NCBI GenBank assembly: GCA_036873755.1
Contig: JAVTVY010020529.1
Coordinates: forward strand, 17,934 to 81,933
Direction of reading: 5' to 3'
Origin: Hanleya hanleyi
Taxonomy: Eukaryota > Mollusca > Polyplacophora > Lepidopleurida > Hanleyidae
Length of the DNA stretch: 64,000 nt
The notes under the pieces were generated by a model that did no database searches, was not told the origin of the DNA, and saw only the letters and a program-made list of their open reading frames with translations. The translations under genes were made by a program, and so were the position numbers. This document shows, piece by piece, positions 45,960 to 57,914 of the stretch; position 1 is the first letter of the stretch; each line of letters opens with the position of its first letter.

Positions 45960-48910
45960 AGAGTAATAAAGAGTGAATTAATGCATTACAAGTATCATTC
46001 AAATGTACCTCATTCTCACTCCCCCAGAGGCATGCACCTACGATGCCTCTGGCTGGAATACCGACTATTTATTTCATGCATTATTTACGAGAATGTGTCA
46101 CACCTCTGGAACCTCATGACTTGTGGTTATGATCAATCTAAATGTCATTATTTTACAACTTCCTCAAATTTACTCCACAGTGGGGATCGCCAGCTACGCT
46201 AGGCGGCGCTAGTGCTCCAGCAGGTAAACAAGACGTGGCGTCATAAAACGACAATTACAACGTTGTTACATTATGACGTTGCCTCTGTGACGTCAAGAAA
46301 AACAAAGCTGGCGAAACCCATTATGGGATAGCACATATGTGCAGAGAGTTTGCTTTTAGTTCTGTGCCAATACAGTAATTTTCTGTAATTGCCGTAATGA
46401 TATTTGAAGGACTTAGACACACATTCTGCATTATAGGTAATGGTTAGACCCGGGGAATATGATGAGGAGAAGCTGTTGTGCTCTTAATGATGTTGTACAT
46501 GGGGAAGTTTGATAATAGTTCAGGGTCCGAACAGGTCCTGGAAGTCCTAGAATTTCAAAATCCATTTTCCAGGTCTTGAAATGCTGGAATTGAAGTATAT
46601 TTTAATACAGGTATTTCACAGTTCTGGAAATGAACATATCTACAAGTAAAAATGTGCTTTTAGAAATGACAAATGAAATGAACTGACTGGACCCAGATCT
46701 GTCAATGCATTTTCTTTTTGTTGCAGCTATTACAGATTTAACCTGTCAAACACAGGAAAATTATTTCAGCTGAATTTATCCAAGGTCAGTCTGACTAGAA
46801 TTACCACACTGAAAATGGGAGAAAATGTCCTTGCAAATGAGTAAAAAATCTTCTGGACAATCCTTACCAGTCTTGGAATTTTATTGTGGCATATTATTAT
46901 CTGTATGAACCCAGCTGCGTTTTTCTTCAGACCCAAATGATGAACACTTCCATAAATGATTACCAGGTGCTAGCCAGTGCCATCATACATTTAATTGCTC
47001 ATGGTTTTAAGTATTTGGAATTCCAAGAAACCTGGGCAGGTAATTTGCAGACCACCATAAGCATGCAGGCTATTAATTGGTCCGAGTTCTGTTTCCAGGC
47101 GATGTCTCTTTAGTTATAATTTGTGAGGAAATGTCACATCGTTAGTTAGCTTCGTTTTGATTTGTGAGTAATTTTCAGTTCCCTGTCTGCTCGTGTTCCC
47201 ATAAAATGTGGTAACTGTTAACAGAGCTGAATCGCAGACCGCTGACAAATAGCTTCATTTGTCATCCTCGCCTCATATTTAGTTGTTCTATAATAATTCA
47301 TAGCATGTCAGTCGGCTCTGTCATAAATACCTGTAATACATGTATTAGAGATATTTTGTGAGGTGGTCGTCTCTTCTGGTTGGGGCATAATGAATGAAAT
47401 GGATCATGTAATCTATCAACTTGAGTCGACTATCTGAGATGTGAAAGTTTGGCATACAATTTTCTCCCGCAACGACTTTTTCATACTCAGCATTTTGACA
47501 CAAATTCAAAAGTGTGACATTTTGGCACCCTCTTGCAAGCTGAAAAGCATGCCTGGAATTTTGTACCCTTCAAATCACACCTGAATTTGTTCCAGGTCAG
47601 AATGCTGCTCACTTACATGTAATTGCCTGTAAACTGTTTTGAGACAATATCCAAATCAGATTTTGGGCAAATTTATATCCTCTCCGAGTCTTAAATTTTC
47701 TTCTACCTGCCCAGCTGACGGACTTGTATCCAGCCTCCTTCAGGAAGATACCAGTAGACTACAAACTGTGATCCTATTTTAGATGTCTGCTGGTCAAATT
47801 TATTCCCAATCTTTCATCAATATGCCCACCTTGCTGTCGTTAGCCTCCTTGTTGATCAGCAGGGTGATAACATAAGCTGACCTGCCATCCACAGGCCCTG
47901 TTATTTGAGGGGCTCTTGGCTCATCCATCATTATATAGTTCTCAGACAAGCAGTCTCCTGTCAGTAGGGGGCTCAGCCTAGACTACTAACTACTACATCC
48001 TTCCCTGCCATGAGCTTGGACAGCACACCTGATCTCCATGTACCTATACTCTTCAATCATTCCTCTCAGTTAAACCTTACCTATTTCTTCTAAATATTCA
48101 GATGGCAGAACTTAACTTCAGGCTGCCATGGAGCCTATCATTCTACAAATTTCCCCAACTATCTTTTCAGTTCTTGGGATAAATATTAAAATATCCATGC
48201 CACAGAATTTAGCCTCAGTTGTCATAAGGACGGATTTTTTCTGCTTCTAAGTCTGAAAATGCTGTTCGAAAAATGAGAAGAAATCGGGTATGTGGAATCT
48301 TGCTACATGTATAATGTTAGTAACCGTCTGTTTCTTTCTTTGTCTGGCCTCATACAGCCACAGCTTCAGCGGAAAGATCATGAAACTTTGTCAAGACAGT
48401 ATTGGTGCCACTGTTCAAAACGGGTATTGATTTGGCACCTATTGTGAAAGATGATATTCTGATCAGTGTTAAGGCTTTGATATGTTGTCAAGATAGCCTT
48501 GGGGTTGAGAAAAGTGACTTAAAATGATTTTCTTTTTACAAAACTGTACATATAATTACTGCTCACAGGGAGACCTGAACCTACTAAACCTTAAATACTG
48601 TAAATTGTGCCAGTCCTGCTTTCATCATCAAAATTTGCCAAGGATAGTATTAGAGAGGAATCACAGAATGGAGAGAAGATGCCAGGGTAGTCATGGTGTC
48701 ATTTATTGCTCAATGGAGACCAAGAATGTTGACATTTGTCTGGTCTGTAGGGGCGCATGCAGTTTTAGTTAAATGGTTGTGAAACACCTGTGAGTTCAGT
48801 TAGAATGAACTAGATGATCATTGAGCACCCATTGGGGACCAGGAACTTTGTCAGGAAGCATTTATGCCACTTTGACCAGGAACATGTAATGTACATACTG
48901 TAATATGTCT
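45960..48910. other. Unassigned stretch
   Basis: No gene recognised. A few CpG- and TGACG-richer bits lie near 46180-46320. Short open frames only (up to about 82-101 codons) without domains. Confidence 0.4.
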
Positions 48911-48934
48911 CGTGATTGAGAGATGTCCAGGGTA

Positions 48935-49908
48935 GTATCAGAGTACCCAAAGGGCAGGGCACGGTTATATCAGAGTACCCAAAGGGCAGGGCACGGTTAT
49001 ATCAGAGTACCCAAAGGGCAGGGCATGGTTATATCAGAGTACCGAAAGGGCAGGGCACGGTTATATCAGAGTACCCAAAGGGCAGGGTACGGTTATATCA
49101 GAGTACCCAAAGGGCAGGGCACGGTTATATCAGAGTACCCAAAGGGCAGGGCACGGTTATATCAGAGTACCCAAAGGGCAGGGCACGGTTATATCAGAGT
49201 ACCCAAAGGGAAGGGTACGGTTATATCAGAGTACCCAAAGGGAAGGGTACGGTTATATCAGAGTACCCAAAGGGCAGGGCATGGTTATATCAGAGTACCC
49301 AAAGGGCAGGGCACGGTTATATCAGAGTACCCAAAGGGCAGGGTACGGTTATATCAGAGTACCCAAAGGGCAGGGCACGGTTATATCAGAGTACCCAAAG
49401 GGCAGGGCACGGTTATATCAGAGTACCCAAAGGGCAGGGGTTATATCACCCAAAGGGCAGGGCACGGTTATATCAGAGTACCCAAAGGGCAGGGCACGGT
49501 TATATCAGAGTACCCAAAGGGCAGGGCACGGTTATATCAGAGTACCCAAAGGGCAGGGCACGGTTATATCAGAGTACCCAAAGGGAAGGGTCACAGAGTA
49601 CCCAAAGGAAGGGTACGGTTATATCAGAGTACCCAAAGGGCAAGGTACGGTTATATCAGAGTACCCAAAGGGCAGGATACGGTTATATCAGAGTACCCAA
49701 AGGGCAGGGCACGGTTATATCAGAGTACCCAAAGGGCAGGGCACAGTTATATCAGAGTACCCAAAGGGCAGGGTACGGTTATATCAGAGTACCCAAAGGA
49801 CAGGGTACGGTTATATCAGAGTACCCAAAGGGCAGGGTACAGTTATATCAGAGTACCCAAAGGGCAGGGCACGGTTATATCAGAGTACCCAAAGGGCAGG
49901 GCACGGTT
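48935..49908. repeat. 32-bp minisatellite, about 30 copies
   Basis: The unit reads AGAGTACCCAAAGGGCAGG then GCACGGTTATATC (32 bp), with a few variants (GTACGG, AAGGGAAGGG) and two internally shortened units near 49437 and 49590. Because 32 is not a multiple of 3 and the unit has no stop triplet on the plus strand, all three plus frames stay open and each cycles with a 32-residue period (RVPKGQGTVISEYPKGRARL...). The longest frame runs on to 50272 into ordinary sequence. I treat it as non-coding. Confidence 0.9.
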
Positions 49909-50029
49909 AAAAGGGGCAAATTCCTGTTTGAATGACCAGGTTTGCGATTTATCAGAGATTTTCTGCACTGTAAACCTACATGTAACAAACCTGTACTTTT
50001 CAATCTTGTTCAGCAAAACTTTAGTCTCT

Positions 50030-50275
50030 AAACATTACACATTCTTGCCTAAAATTTTGAAGATCTTGGTGGAGCCATTTTTGGTTCTTTATTTTGATTT
50101 CACCTGTGTAGCTGTGGGTTTCACCTTTGTAGCAGGGTGCTACCTGTGTAACAGTTGGTTCCACTTGTCTAGAAGAAAAAGAACCAAATTTGGTTCTTTG
50201 TCTGCTACACAGATGAAGCTAAAATTCAATGGAGTACATGATAAACAGAACCAAATTTGGTTCCGCATATAGTAC
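50030..50275. repeat. Cluster of AACCAAATTTGGTT palindromes
   Basis: GAACCAAATTTGGTTC occurs at about 50182 and 50250, and TTTTTGGTTCT lies near 50078. Short direct phrases (CACCTGTGTAGC, CACCTTTGTAGC, CTACCTGTGTAAC) repeat between. Small local structure, function unknown. Confidence 0.5.
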
Positions 50276-50289
50276 ACTGAAAAACCAAC

Positions 50290-53105
50290 AACCCATGTAC
50301 ATGTACATTGTGTATGGAGGAATGTTTAAAAGGTATCTCGGTCAAGATCACTTCATCTATCCTTTTCTAACATACCTTTGTTCTAACTAATGTCACATGC
50401 AAACTTGCCCACGTTCTCGCCTATAAATTGTATTGGAACATTCTGTAATTGTAACTGTTCTATTGGCCAAGATTATACACCTACCTCTCCTCAGTCCTCT
50501 TTTAACGTTTTAAACTAGTTTTGTAATTTTAAACTTCACACATGTATGTACTCTCTTCTGGTAAAATATTTATGACGGATATATTGGTCAAGACTTGTAC
50601 AGGTACATCTACCTTTAGTCTTTAATCATACCCCTGATGTTTTCTCCTGCATTAAGGGTGAAGCATTCGTGGTCAATGGTGGAATATTTATAAGGGTATC
50701 AATGTTGGTCTAAGATCACTTTACCCAAACTGAAGTGGAGGTGTGCATTCCCTTTGATCAGTCATTACTGGTTTTACAATTACTAAAGGTTACCTACTGT
50801 ACTAAAGGTTACCTACTGTACTAAAGGTTACCTACTGTGCTATGACGCATTTCTAATTTTCCCGGCATTAGCAGGCAAAAATATTTACCCTTCTGCAGAG
50901 CTGATAAAATAATCATTGCTCTTTCAGACTCAGATCTGAAGGAATTTCTGGCTGTCAATATTTCAGACAGATGTTGATTATACATGTAGGTGGGTACCAT
51001 TCATGGTGTGTGCATGCTAAACATTGCTCCAGGCCAGAAAAATCTCTTTGTTATATTAATGGGATTTGCACATTACTATTTTCTTATTGAGCATTAATTT
51101 TTAGTCTTAATGGCCTCGAGGGTTTCATTTTTCATGTGTCGCAAGACAAAGATGAACAGTAGTCCATCTCAGTACAACAGTGAGTCTCGGGGCGGGGCTA
51201 GTATCATAGCACTTTAGGCGAGGGTCCAGGGGCAGCCTAGGCCACGGAAGCTCCTGGGATCTAGATCGCTGGAGACACGTTCTGAGCGATTTCTGGTGAA
51301 TAGAATAACTCTGTAATGAAGTGTATTTTTACTTCTTTCCTAAGCCTTTATCATGAAAAAGCAATCGATGGTGGTTTTGTGCGATGCTGAATTAGAAAAA
51401 TGTATGTGTAATAAAGTAGCCTGACACATTGTGTAGACGAAACCGATATAATTCGTACCATGGGAAATGGGGTGATAATTCCTGTAATGGAAAGATCTTT
51501 GCAGAAATAACACCATCTTCATTAATAATTTTAAAAGTATAGATGGCACTAGCTATACTTCTGGTCATCTCAAGCAACATTAGTCACTTTAGTATGGGAG
51601 AGCTTATGTATTTACAGTTAAATGTTTTCACAAACATATCAGTTTTTATAACTGGCCATTTTTCTGTTAGCAGTGAATTATTTGATGGGAAAAAAATGTG
51701 GGAATAACACTGTATCCCGTCAGTCATTATAGTTACTTGCAGGGAATTACGTGAAGATAAAATCTTGCAGCAAAATTATTGGAGGGGGCTAGCCCCTCAA
51801 TCTGTTGAGCCTGAATATTTTTTTTGATGGCATTACCTTTTACACACCATATGACTTCTTTCAGTAGCTATACATACATGCAAAATGCCACATTGATTTT
51901 CAAAAAAAGGGAGTGAACTTTAGAAAATGACTAGGCTGATTTAGCTATTCTGTTTTTATTTTTTTGCATTTTAGGGGTAGTGCTTATAATAATTTTGCAT
52001 CATGTATAAATTATAAGTATGACCTGAAACTACATAAATGTATAGTGCTTAAACCAGTCGAAGCCAAATAGTTTCATATTCTGTATACACCTGTACCAGA
52101 ACTCTTTCTAAACTGACATCAATTTTGATCTAGAAGATAGTTTGGTTCAAAGAATAGTCGCTTCTCACCACAATTCTTGATAACCATCACCATGATCTTC
52201 CATTCCAACAGTAATTCTGTTTTCCCAACTCACAAAGGCAATGGATGAAATTCCCGCTGGTTCAGTGTAATTTATCAAAACACTCTTAAAAGTGGGGTAT
52301 AAACTGAACAACTTCAAAGAGTGGTTCTGCTAGGATGTTGATCTTTAACCTTAAACAAAATGATCCTGGTAGATTGTTCCTGCCTCTAACCCACATGCCT
52401 GGCTTTATCTGACCAGCATGAATCCTATCGAATGGTCCGGTCCTACAGAGACAAAAGGTCAAAACTCTCTCCAACCACCTGGAGTCAACCTAGTAGCTTT
52501 GACCTATAATACTTGTAGGACTATATACGTCCAGTGTATGAACCATGCAAAGTTGGTTTAAATACTGACAAATATTTTTTCCCTTTTTTTTTTGGTGGGG
52601 GGAGGGGGGAGGGGTGGGGGAGTGCAACTTCCATTGTTCATTTCGTTTGAGTCTTTGTACGGTCAACCTGGTTCTGAATTCCTGCCTTTCATGGACATCC
52701 TTGGAGCTGCTTATCAAAACCTCAGGAGATTTTGAAAATCATCTGGAATTTGACTTGAGACTGAGAACCACAGAGTTTGGACTTGAGAGAGAACCACCAA
52801 CTGGCTCCCACATCACATCTACATGGTATTACTGCTGCACACATGGTGAAAAGCTGTTGTAACAAGTGCTGTCTTATAGGAAGCAGGAAATTCGCACAAT
52901 TGGTGGCTAAACCCTCTGCCTTAATTGAGCCCTTTCCCTTAACCAATATTCAGTGTTTTGAAGATCTTCTCCAGGTACCTTCTTTCCATAATCTTGAATA
53001 TGCTTTAATGTGGTGGGTTAAATTTTAGAATATAGAAAAACATAGACTATACATTGATTTAACACAGAAAAATATTTGTCTAAAGTCTTATTTCAGTGCT
53101 CTTCT
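50290..53105. other. Mostly unassigned stretch
   Basis: Contains a 19-bp triplicate AAAGGTTACCTACTGTACT at about 50785-50838, a fragment related to the hAT-like end (51185-51305) and a G-rich run at about 52590-52622. No gene recognised. Confidence 0.4.
51185..51305 (-). mobile_element. Fragment related to the right end of the hAT-like element
   Basis: On the minus strand it reads CTCAGAACGTG..TCTAGATCCC..GGAGCTTCCG..GGCCTAGGCTGCCCCTGG, collinear with 57602-57665 (ATCTAGATCCCTGGAGCTTC, GGCCTATGCGGCCCCTGG). A shorter similar piece (GCTCAGAACGCC..GGCGATCTAGGA) lies at about 55170-55210. Confidence 0.5.
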
Positions 53106-53129
53106 TTTGGGAACCACCTTGAGGAGAAA

Positions 53130-53430
53130 CAGGGATTGACATGGTGTGTCTGCTGTCATTGTGCACACCACAGGTCATGGCATTGACCTGGGGTGTTCCT
53201 CACTGTGCATACCCCAGGTCATGGAAACAATTAAGGGCGGCTTGGTCCTCAGCTCCTTTTGGCAGCTTGTTGTAAGAGGCAACTAACTGGGGCACCCGTG
53301 GGTTTCTGGTTGTTATAAGGAATAGATCCCCACCCGTGGGGTCCCAGGTGAGAAGAGAAGTAGGACCTGAATGTTGTTTGAGATATTGTTGGAAGCGATG
53401 CTAAATTATATGTATACATTCATTCACTCC
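53130..53430 (+). mobile_element. Long SINE-like repeat, copy S5
   Basis: The GATTGACATGG.. and CACACCACAGGTCATGG segment is duplicated at its 5' side (about 53131-53178 and 53182-53224). It then runs through GTAAGAGGCAACTAACTGGG and GAATAGATCCCCACCCG to a diverged tail (GAAGCGATGCTAAATTATAT). Confidence 0.65.
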
Positions 53431-53439
53431 AAATTTGAT

Positions 53440-54215
53440 CTTATCATATATATATGTTTTATGTAATGGAAATATAAGAATGAGACGACTGTATTCCAGA
53501 ACACCTGATGGTGGTGTGCATGATGTTGACAAACTACTATTCTGTGTTTGTGCTTTGAAAATAGGTTAAAAGAATTGATTTTTCAGATGTCATCAGTTAA
53601 ATAATATATGCACCTGTTACTGAAAGATATAGGTCACATATATGTAGATGTATAAGTAAATAGTTTGTGTCACCTGTTTATAGATTTCCTGATTATTATT
53701 ATTGTTCAACAGAGTGTTTACGGGAGTTCCTTTACCCATTGTGTCTGGACTGTCATCTGGGCAGATTGTTGTAAAAGATAACAGGTTTTGATTTCATCTT
53801 GAACTTGACTGGCTATTGAATTGAGAGGATTGACATATGTGTTGCATGTACTACGTACTGGTATTGTACTGTACAACAGCATTTGTTCAGTATGTTCTGA
53901 TTGTATAAGGCTAATGACAATTGATTCCTTGTTTAGACTGTTTTTCAAAAAGATGCAGGCCTGGTCTTTTCATTATTCCTTACTTGATGTAAATTGGAGC
54001 TGACATCATTTGACCACCATGTTTTGTAATGCTTAAACAAACAAGTTTCCTCCCTTAACGGAATGGCAGGGGATCGTATTATGCATGTGTCAGTTGGATC
54101 TTCCTTCCCCACCCTGAGGATGTGTGGGGGCATGTTGGGGAAAAACTACCTGTGGTAATGGAAAAATTCCCTAGGGGGTGGAAAGTTCAAACTTGTTATG
54201 AGTTATCTCCTTTGC
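53440..54215. other. Unassigned stretch
   Basis: No gene or repeat recognised. It leads directly into the 22-bp minisatellite. Confidence 0.4.
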
Positions 54216-54221
54216 ATAGCC

Positions 54222-54662
54222 TATGTGGGCGGATGTGGGAGCTATGTGGGGGGAATGTATGGGAGCTATGTGGGGGAATGTGGGAGCTGTAGAATGTGGG
54301 AGCTATGTGGGAGCTATGTGGGGGGAATGTGGGAGCTATGTGGGGGGGAATGTGGGAGCTATGTGGGGGGAATGTGGGAGCTATGTGGGAGGAATGTGGG
54401 AGCTATGTGGGAGCTATGTGGGGGAATGTACAGGAGCTATGTGGGGGAAGTATTGGAGCTATGTGGGGAATGTGGGAGCTATGTGGGGGGAATGTGGGAG
54501 CTATGTGGGGGAATGTGGGAGCTATGTGGGAGCTATGTGGGGGGAATGTGGGAGCTATGTGGGGGGAATGTGGGAGCTATGTGGGGGGAATGTGGGAGCT
54601 ATGTGGGGGGAATGTGGGAGCGATGTGGGGGGAATGTGGGAGCTATGTGGGGGGAATGTGAG
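54222..54662. repeat. 22-bp G-rich minisatellite
   Basis: The unit is GGGAGCTATGTGGGGGGAATGT or close variants, with about 20 copies plus 12-bp half units (GGGAGCTATGTG). One strand is very G-rich, with runs of 4-7 G at regular spacing, so G-quadruplex formation is possible. All three plus frames are open and repetitive; these are artefacts. Confidence 0.9.
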
Positions 54663-54664
54663 GG

Positions 54665-55950
54665 ACTACATGTATGTAGACCAAACTAACCAAAAAATAA
54701 TGTTGAAGTGCCAGGGCTGCACAAATTTGAAATCCAGGTAACCCAAAAAACGGTTAATGCCAAAAAACTTTCAGGTAACCTTTTTTTCTGTTCACGTAAC
54801 ATAAAAACAGGTTGCGCAATTTTTTGGGAGGTAAACCCATTTAAAAAGTTGAATAATTCCATGTGTGAGGGAAAATGCATTCATTAAGATCCTGGTTTTA
54901 GTTTGTGAAATAAAGTAACTGTTCTATTCCATTTGTTCTGTTTTCTTCTTGTTAAAGGGTCATTATTTATATTCTGGTTGTGAGATGACGTGTATGGTTG
55001 AATTCAATCACCAGTAATCAGTTTTAAATATGTTTTAAATATAACTAGAAAGTCAAATGAATGCAGGCATGAGGTGCGATGTTTTCAATATCGATGCTTG
55101 CTTATAATTTCGAAAAAATTGAGAAAATAGAACCATAAATCTGCAAGCTGTATGATCAGTTTTATTTCTGGGGAAATGCTCAGAACGCCTCTCCGGCGAT
55201 CTAGGACCCCGTACCCTGCCTGTTGGGCTGACATAGTGATCGCCCCACTTTCAAATACGTTCCGATGCCACTGACTTTATTTGTCTATAACTGAACTGGA
55301 ATAATGCGCAGGCTCCAGGCTGATAGCTTGAGGTCAACTTCTTCAAACTGGGTGTCTGCATCCTAAATTGTTGTTTTGGGGGCAGGATGTTGAATGGAAA
55401 ATGCTTGTGTGTGCCCTGTAAATTTAGCCACATTTCAGGCGTTATCAACCATTTATCTATACTCTTGTCATAACAGTTAAAATATTTGTGATATTGGTGT
55501 CACTAAGACCTGTCTGGAAGTAAGACAACATTATAGAAAGTGCTGGATTTCCTGGCAAAGAGGTCTGGCCAGATGGTGACACCTTGAGGAACGTCAGAGC
55601 TGGAGCAAAAACATGTGGCCACTGTCAACTAGATTTTGCTTTTCTATTTCAGTAAGAATATGGAGATTGCTCTTAAAACTATTGAATTTAATGGAATTTA
55701 TGTCAGCATAATTATAACCATGCATGGATAGACATATTTGGCTTCCCCCAGGATTCAAACTTCAAACCTAACACAAAAGTGAAATATTATTATAGAACTT
55801 AGTCAATGTTTGCTGAGCTATCAAAACAATGCTATATTGTCTTTTTTTCTGATACTCAATGTCAGTTCATGTCATGTTATAAAATACTGTCATGGACCCT
55901 CTGCTATGAGAAATGAATATTGTACCAAATGAAAGTCAAATCACTGTCTA
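54665..55950. other. Unassigned stretch
   Basis: No gene recognised. The fragment at about 55170-55210 is related to hAT-like end sequence. Confidence 0.4.
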
Positions 55951-55956
55951 CACTAT

Positions 55957-56024
55957 ATAGCTGAAATATTGCCGAAACGCGACATTCAACCTTAATTCTC
56001 TTATCTCTCTCTCTCTCTCTACAC
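55957..56024 (+). mobile_element. SINE tail with (TC)n microsatellite
   Basis: ATAGCTGAAATATTGCCGAA then CGCGACATTCAACC resembles the 3' tail of the SINE-like repeats, followed directly by a (TC)n run of about 20 bp. The body is missing or unrecognisable. Confidence 0.5.
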
Positions 56025-56059
56025 TGTAAATCACATGTTTAGAATGTGCTTTGGTTTTA

Positions 56060-56190
56060 AACACATGTAGGCATTTAGGTTATAAACACATATGTGTTTA
56101 GGTTATAAACACATATGTGTTTAAAACCTGAACAGGTGTGTTCAAAACACCAAAATTTTTGAACCCTAAACACATTTAGCTTAAACATGT
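56060..56190. repeat. AAACACATATGTGTTT palindrome cluster
   Basis: ATAAACACATATGTGTTTAG is present twice in tandem, with related half copies on each side (AAACACATGTAGGCATTTAG, AAACACATTTAGC). A small local expansion. Confidence 0.6.
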
Positions 56191-56516
56191 TCTCACACTG
56201 AACCTCACTTTTAACGTTCTAACCATAAACATTCGATTTATTGTGCATCAATTTTAATTTCATCCCTATTATTTCATATATACAGATGATTCTGCTGATA
56301 ACAGTTGACTGTCATACATGTACATGTAGTACAAGTTAAGACTGATAAAAGGGAGTGAAAATGAAAGAAGGTAAACTATTTTATTAATGTGACTCCCCGT
56401 GGAGCTCCTTGGGATTGACCGAGGGTGTCATTGTGCACACTCCAGGTCATGGTAAGAATAGGCCTCGGTTCCTCAGAGAGCTTGTCATGGGGTTACTGGG
56501 TGTGAAAGGAAATATG

Positions 56517-57765
56517 CAGTGTTCTCATTTCAAGCCGGTAGCCGCCGGAGCTTCGCCGGCTATTTGTTCTATTATCGCCGGGTACTCAGATTATCCCAAG
56601 TCATTAATTTACAAATAAACTTTAATAAAGTAATGTACATAATTTCGCTGACGCCCTAAGGAACGAAGGAATCTGAAATTGGATGTCAACGGACAACAAA
56701 TGCAGCAAAAAAAACGCTCCATCTTTCTGCCGTAACGACATGTCACAATGAGAACCGAAAGGATAAAGTTACGTCCACTAATTTACCTGCAAATCCAAAT
56801 TCCCACGTAAACAGCGCTTTGCACGCGCCCCTACGAGTCTCCTCGAGAAACAGAGCTCTTCGATTAGAGCGCAGAGGTATTTTCACGGATACTATATCTC
56901 ACGCTGCAAATGCCGCTGAGTGGAGAGCTTACGCACATGATGAAGTTGTAAGAAGGGCACGTCGTCATGTCGAGGAAACAGACATCACTCCTGACATTTG
57001 GATTCGGTAACAAATTACCAGGTTTGTATTTTTATGGTATTTGTATCTAGTATAGTACAAGTCTTGACCAATATCTCAATTTATGCTGTCGAAAATATGA
57101 TTTACGAGTACCGTTTGCTAACACGAAAAGTGGACCATCCGTAATTTGTTACGTACTGCTGGCTTTTTGTAGACGTAAAACACGTGTAATTATCTGACAA
57201 GCATACGATCTCGCGTATATAAACTACGCTCATGAGATAATTACAGAAGTATTTTATGGTCCAAAAGTAGGTGGACAGTAAATGATAACATGTATTTTGA
57301 GATCATATATACAATTATGTTGACTTATACAATTAAATTTTGATAAACAATTATTACATTGAAAATTACATTTTATTGCAATACATTACAAACACCATAG
57401 TTATAAAGAACACCATTGTTGTAATATAATCCTTACAAAACCCTATTCCACCAACTGCCCACCTACTTTTGGACCACCCTGTATAATCAACTCAAGTGAA
57501 AGTCTGTGTAGAGAACTTGAAAACCTGAAAATCACAGATATTTCACCCCTAAGTTTACACTTTATGAAAAGACAATTTGGGGCTCTAAAAGTGCTCCGAT
57601 TGCGTCTCAGAGCATCTAGATCCCTGGAGCTTCCGGGGCCTATGCGGCCCCTGGACCCCGGCCTAGGCAGGGGGCCTAGGCGGCCCCCGGACCCCTGCCA
57701 TCAATAAATGCAGCTGTCTACTTTTCAAACTCAGCCTGCTACTTAAAATGAAAATGAGAACCCTG
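56517..57765. mobile_element. hAT-like element, 1.25 kb, CAGTG/CAGGG termini
   Basis: Left CAGTGTTCTCATTTCAAG and right (minus strand) CAGGGTTCTCATTTTCA are inverted ends. AATATG flanks both sides (56511-56516, 57766-57771), a visible 6-bp duplication (hAT normally gives 8). GC-rich subterminal blocks (GCCGCCGGAGCTTCGCCGGC at the left, GGGGCC/GGCCCC palindromes at 57630-57705). An unassigned 63-codon frame lies at 56819-57010; its first ATG context is absent (opens at TTG), and its product ends VEETDITPDIWIR. No full transposase. Confidence 0.7.
57252..57481. mobile_element. mariner-like MITE, 230 bp, nested in the hAT-like element
   Basis: TA at 57250-57251 and 57482-57483 brackets inverted ends: left GGTCCAAAAGTAGGTGGACA and right (minus strand) CAGGGTGGTCCAAAAGTAGG. 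TA duplications and this type of terminus fit Tc1/mariner. AT-rich interior with no ORF. Confidence 0.75.
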
Positions 57766-57914
57766 AATATGACCCCACCCGGGTGTGAAAAGGAATGGGA
57801 CCCTACCCATGTGGTTTCCGGGTGTGAAAACGAATACAAGCAGGAAACAAATGTCATGATATGACTGAAATAGTGTTGAAAGGGACGTTAAATCATATCC
57901 ACTCGCTCACTGTT

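Larger units (their letters stand above)
56395..57910 (+). mobile_element. Long SINE-like repeat, copy S6, split by a hAT-like element
   Basis: The left part (56395-56516) has GGATTGACCGAGGGTGTCAT, CTCCAGGTCATGGTAAGAAT and GTGTGAAAGGAAATATG. The right part (57766-57910) has AATATGACCCCACCCGGGTG, then the tail GGGACGTTAAATCATATCC. Removing 56517-57771 restores a continuous SINE. It lacks the GTAAGAGGCGACTAACTG segment. Confidence 0.75.

Noticed and set aside
48923..50272. 449-codon open frame
   Set aside because: Almost entirely a 32-bp tandem repeat without stop triplets; the other two frames are equally open. The unique 3' part has no recognisable domain.
54198..54741. Three overlapping Gly/Trp-rich frames
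   Set aside because: Same cause: a 22-bp unit without stops.
56819..57010. 63-codon frame as hAT transposase exon
   Set aside because: Too short, no hAT dimerisation or zinc-finger motif visible, and the first codon is not ATG.
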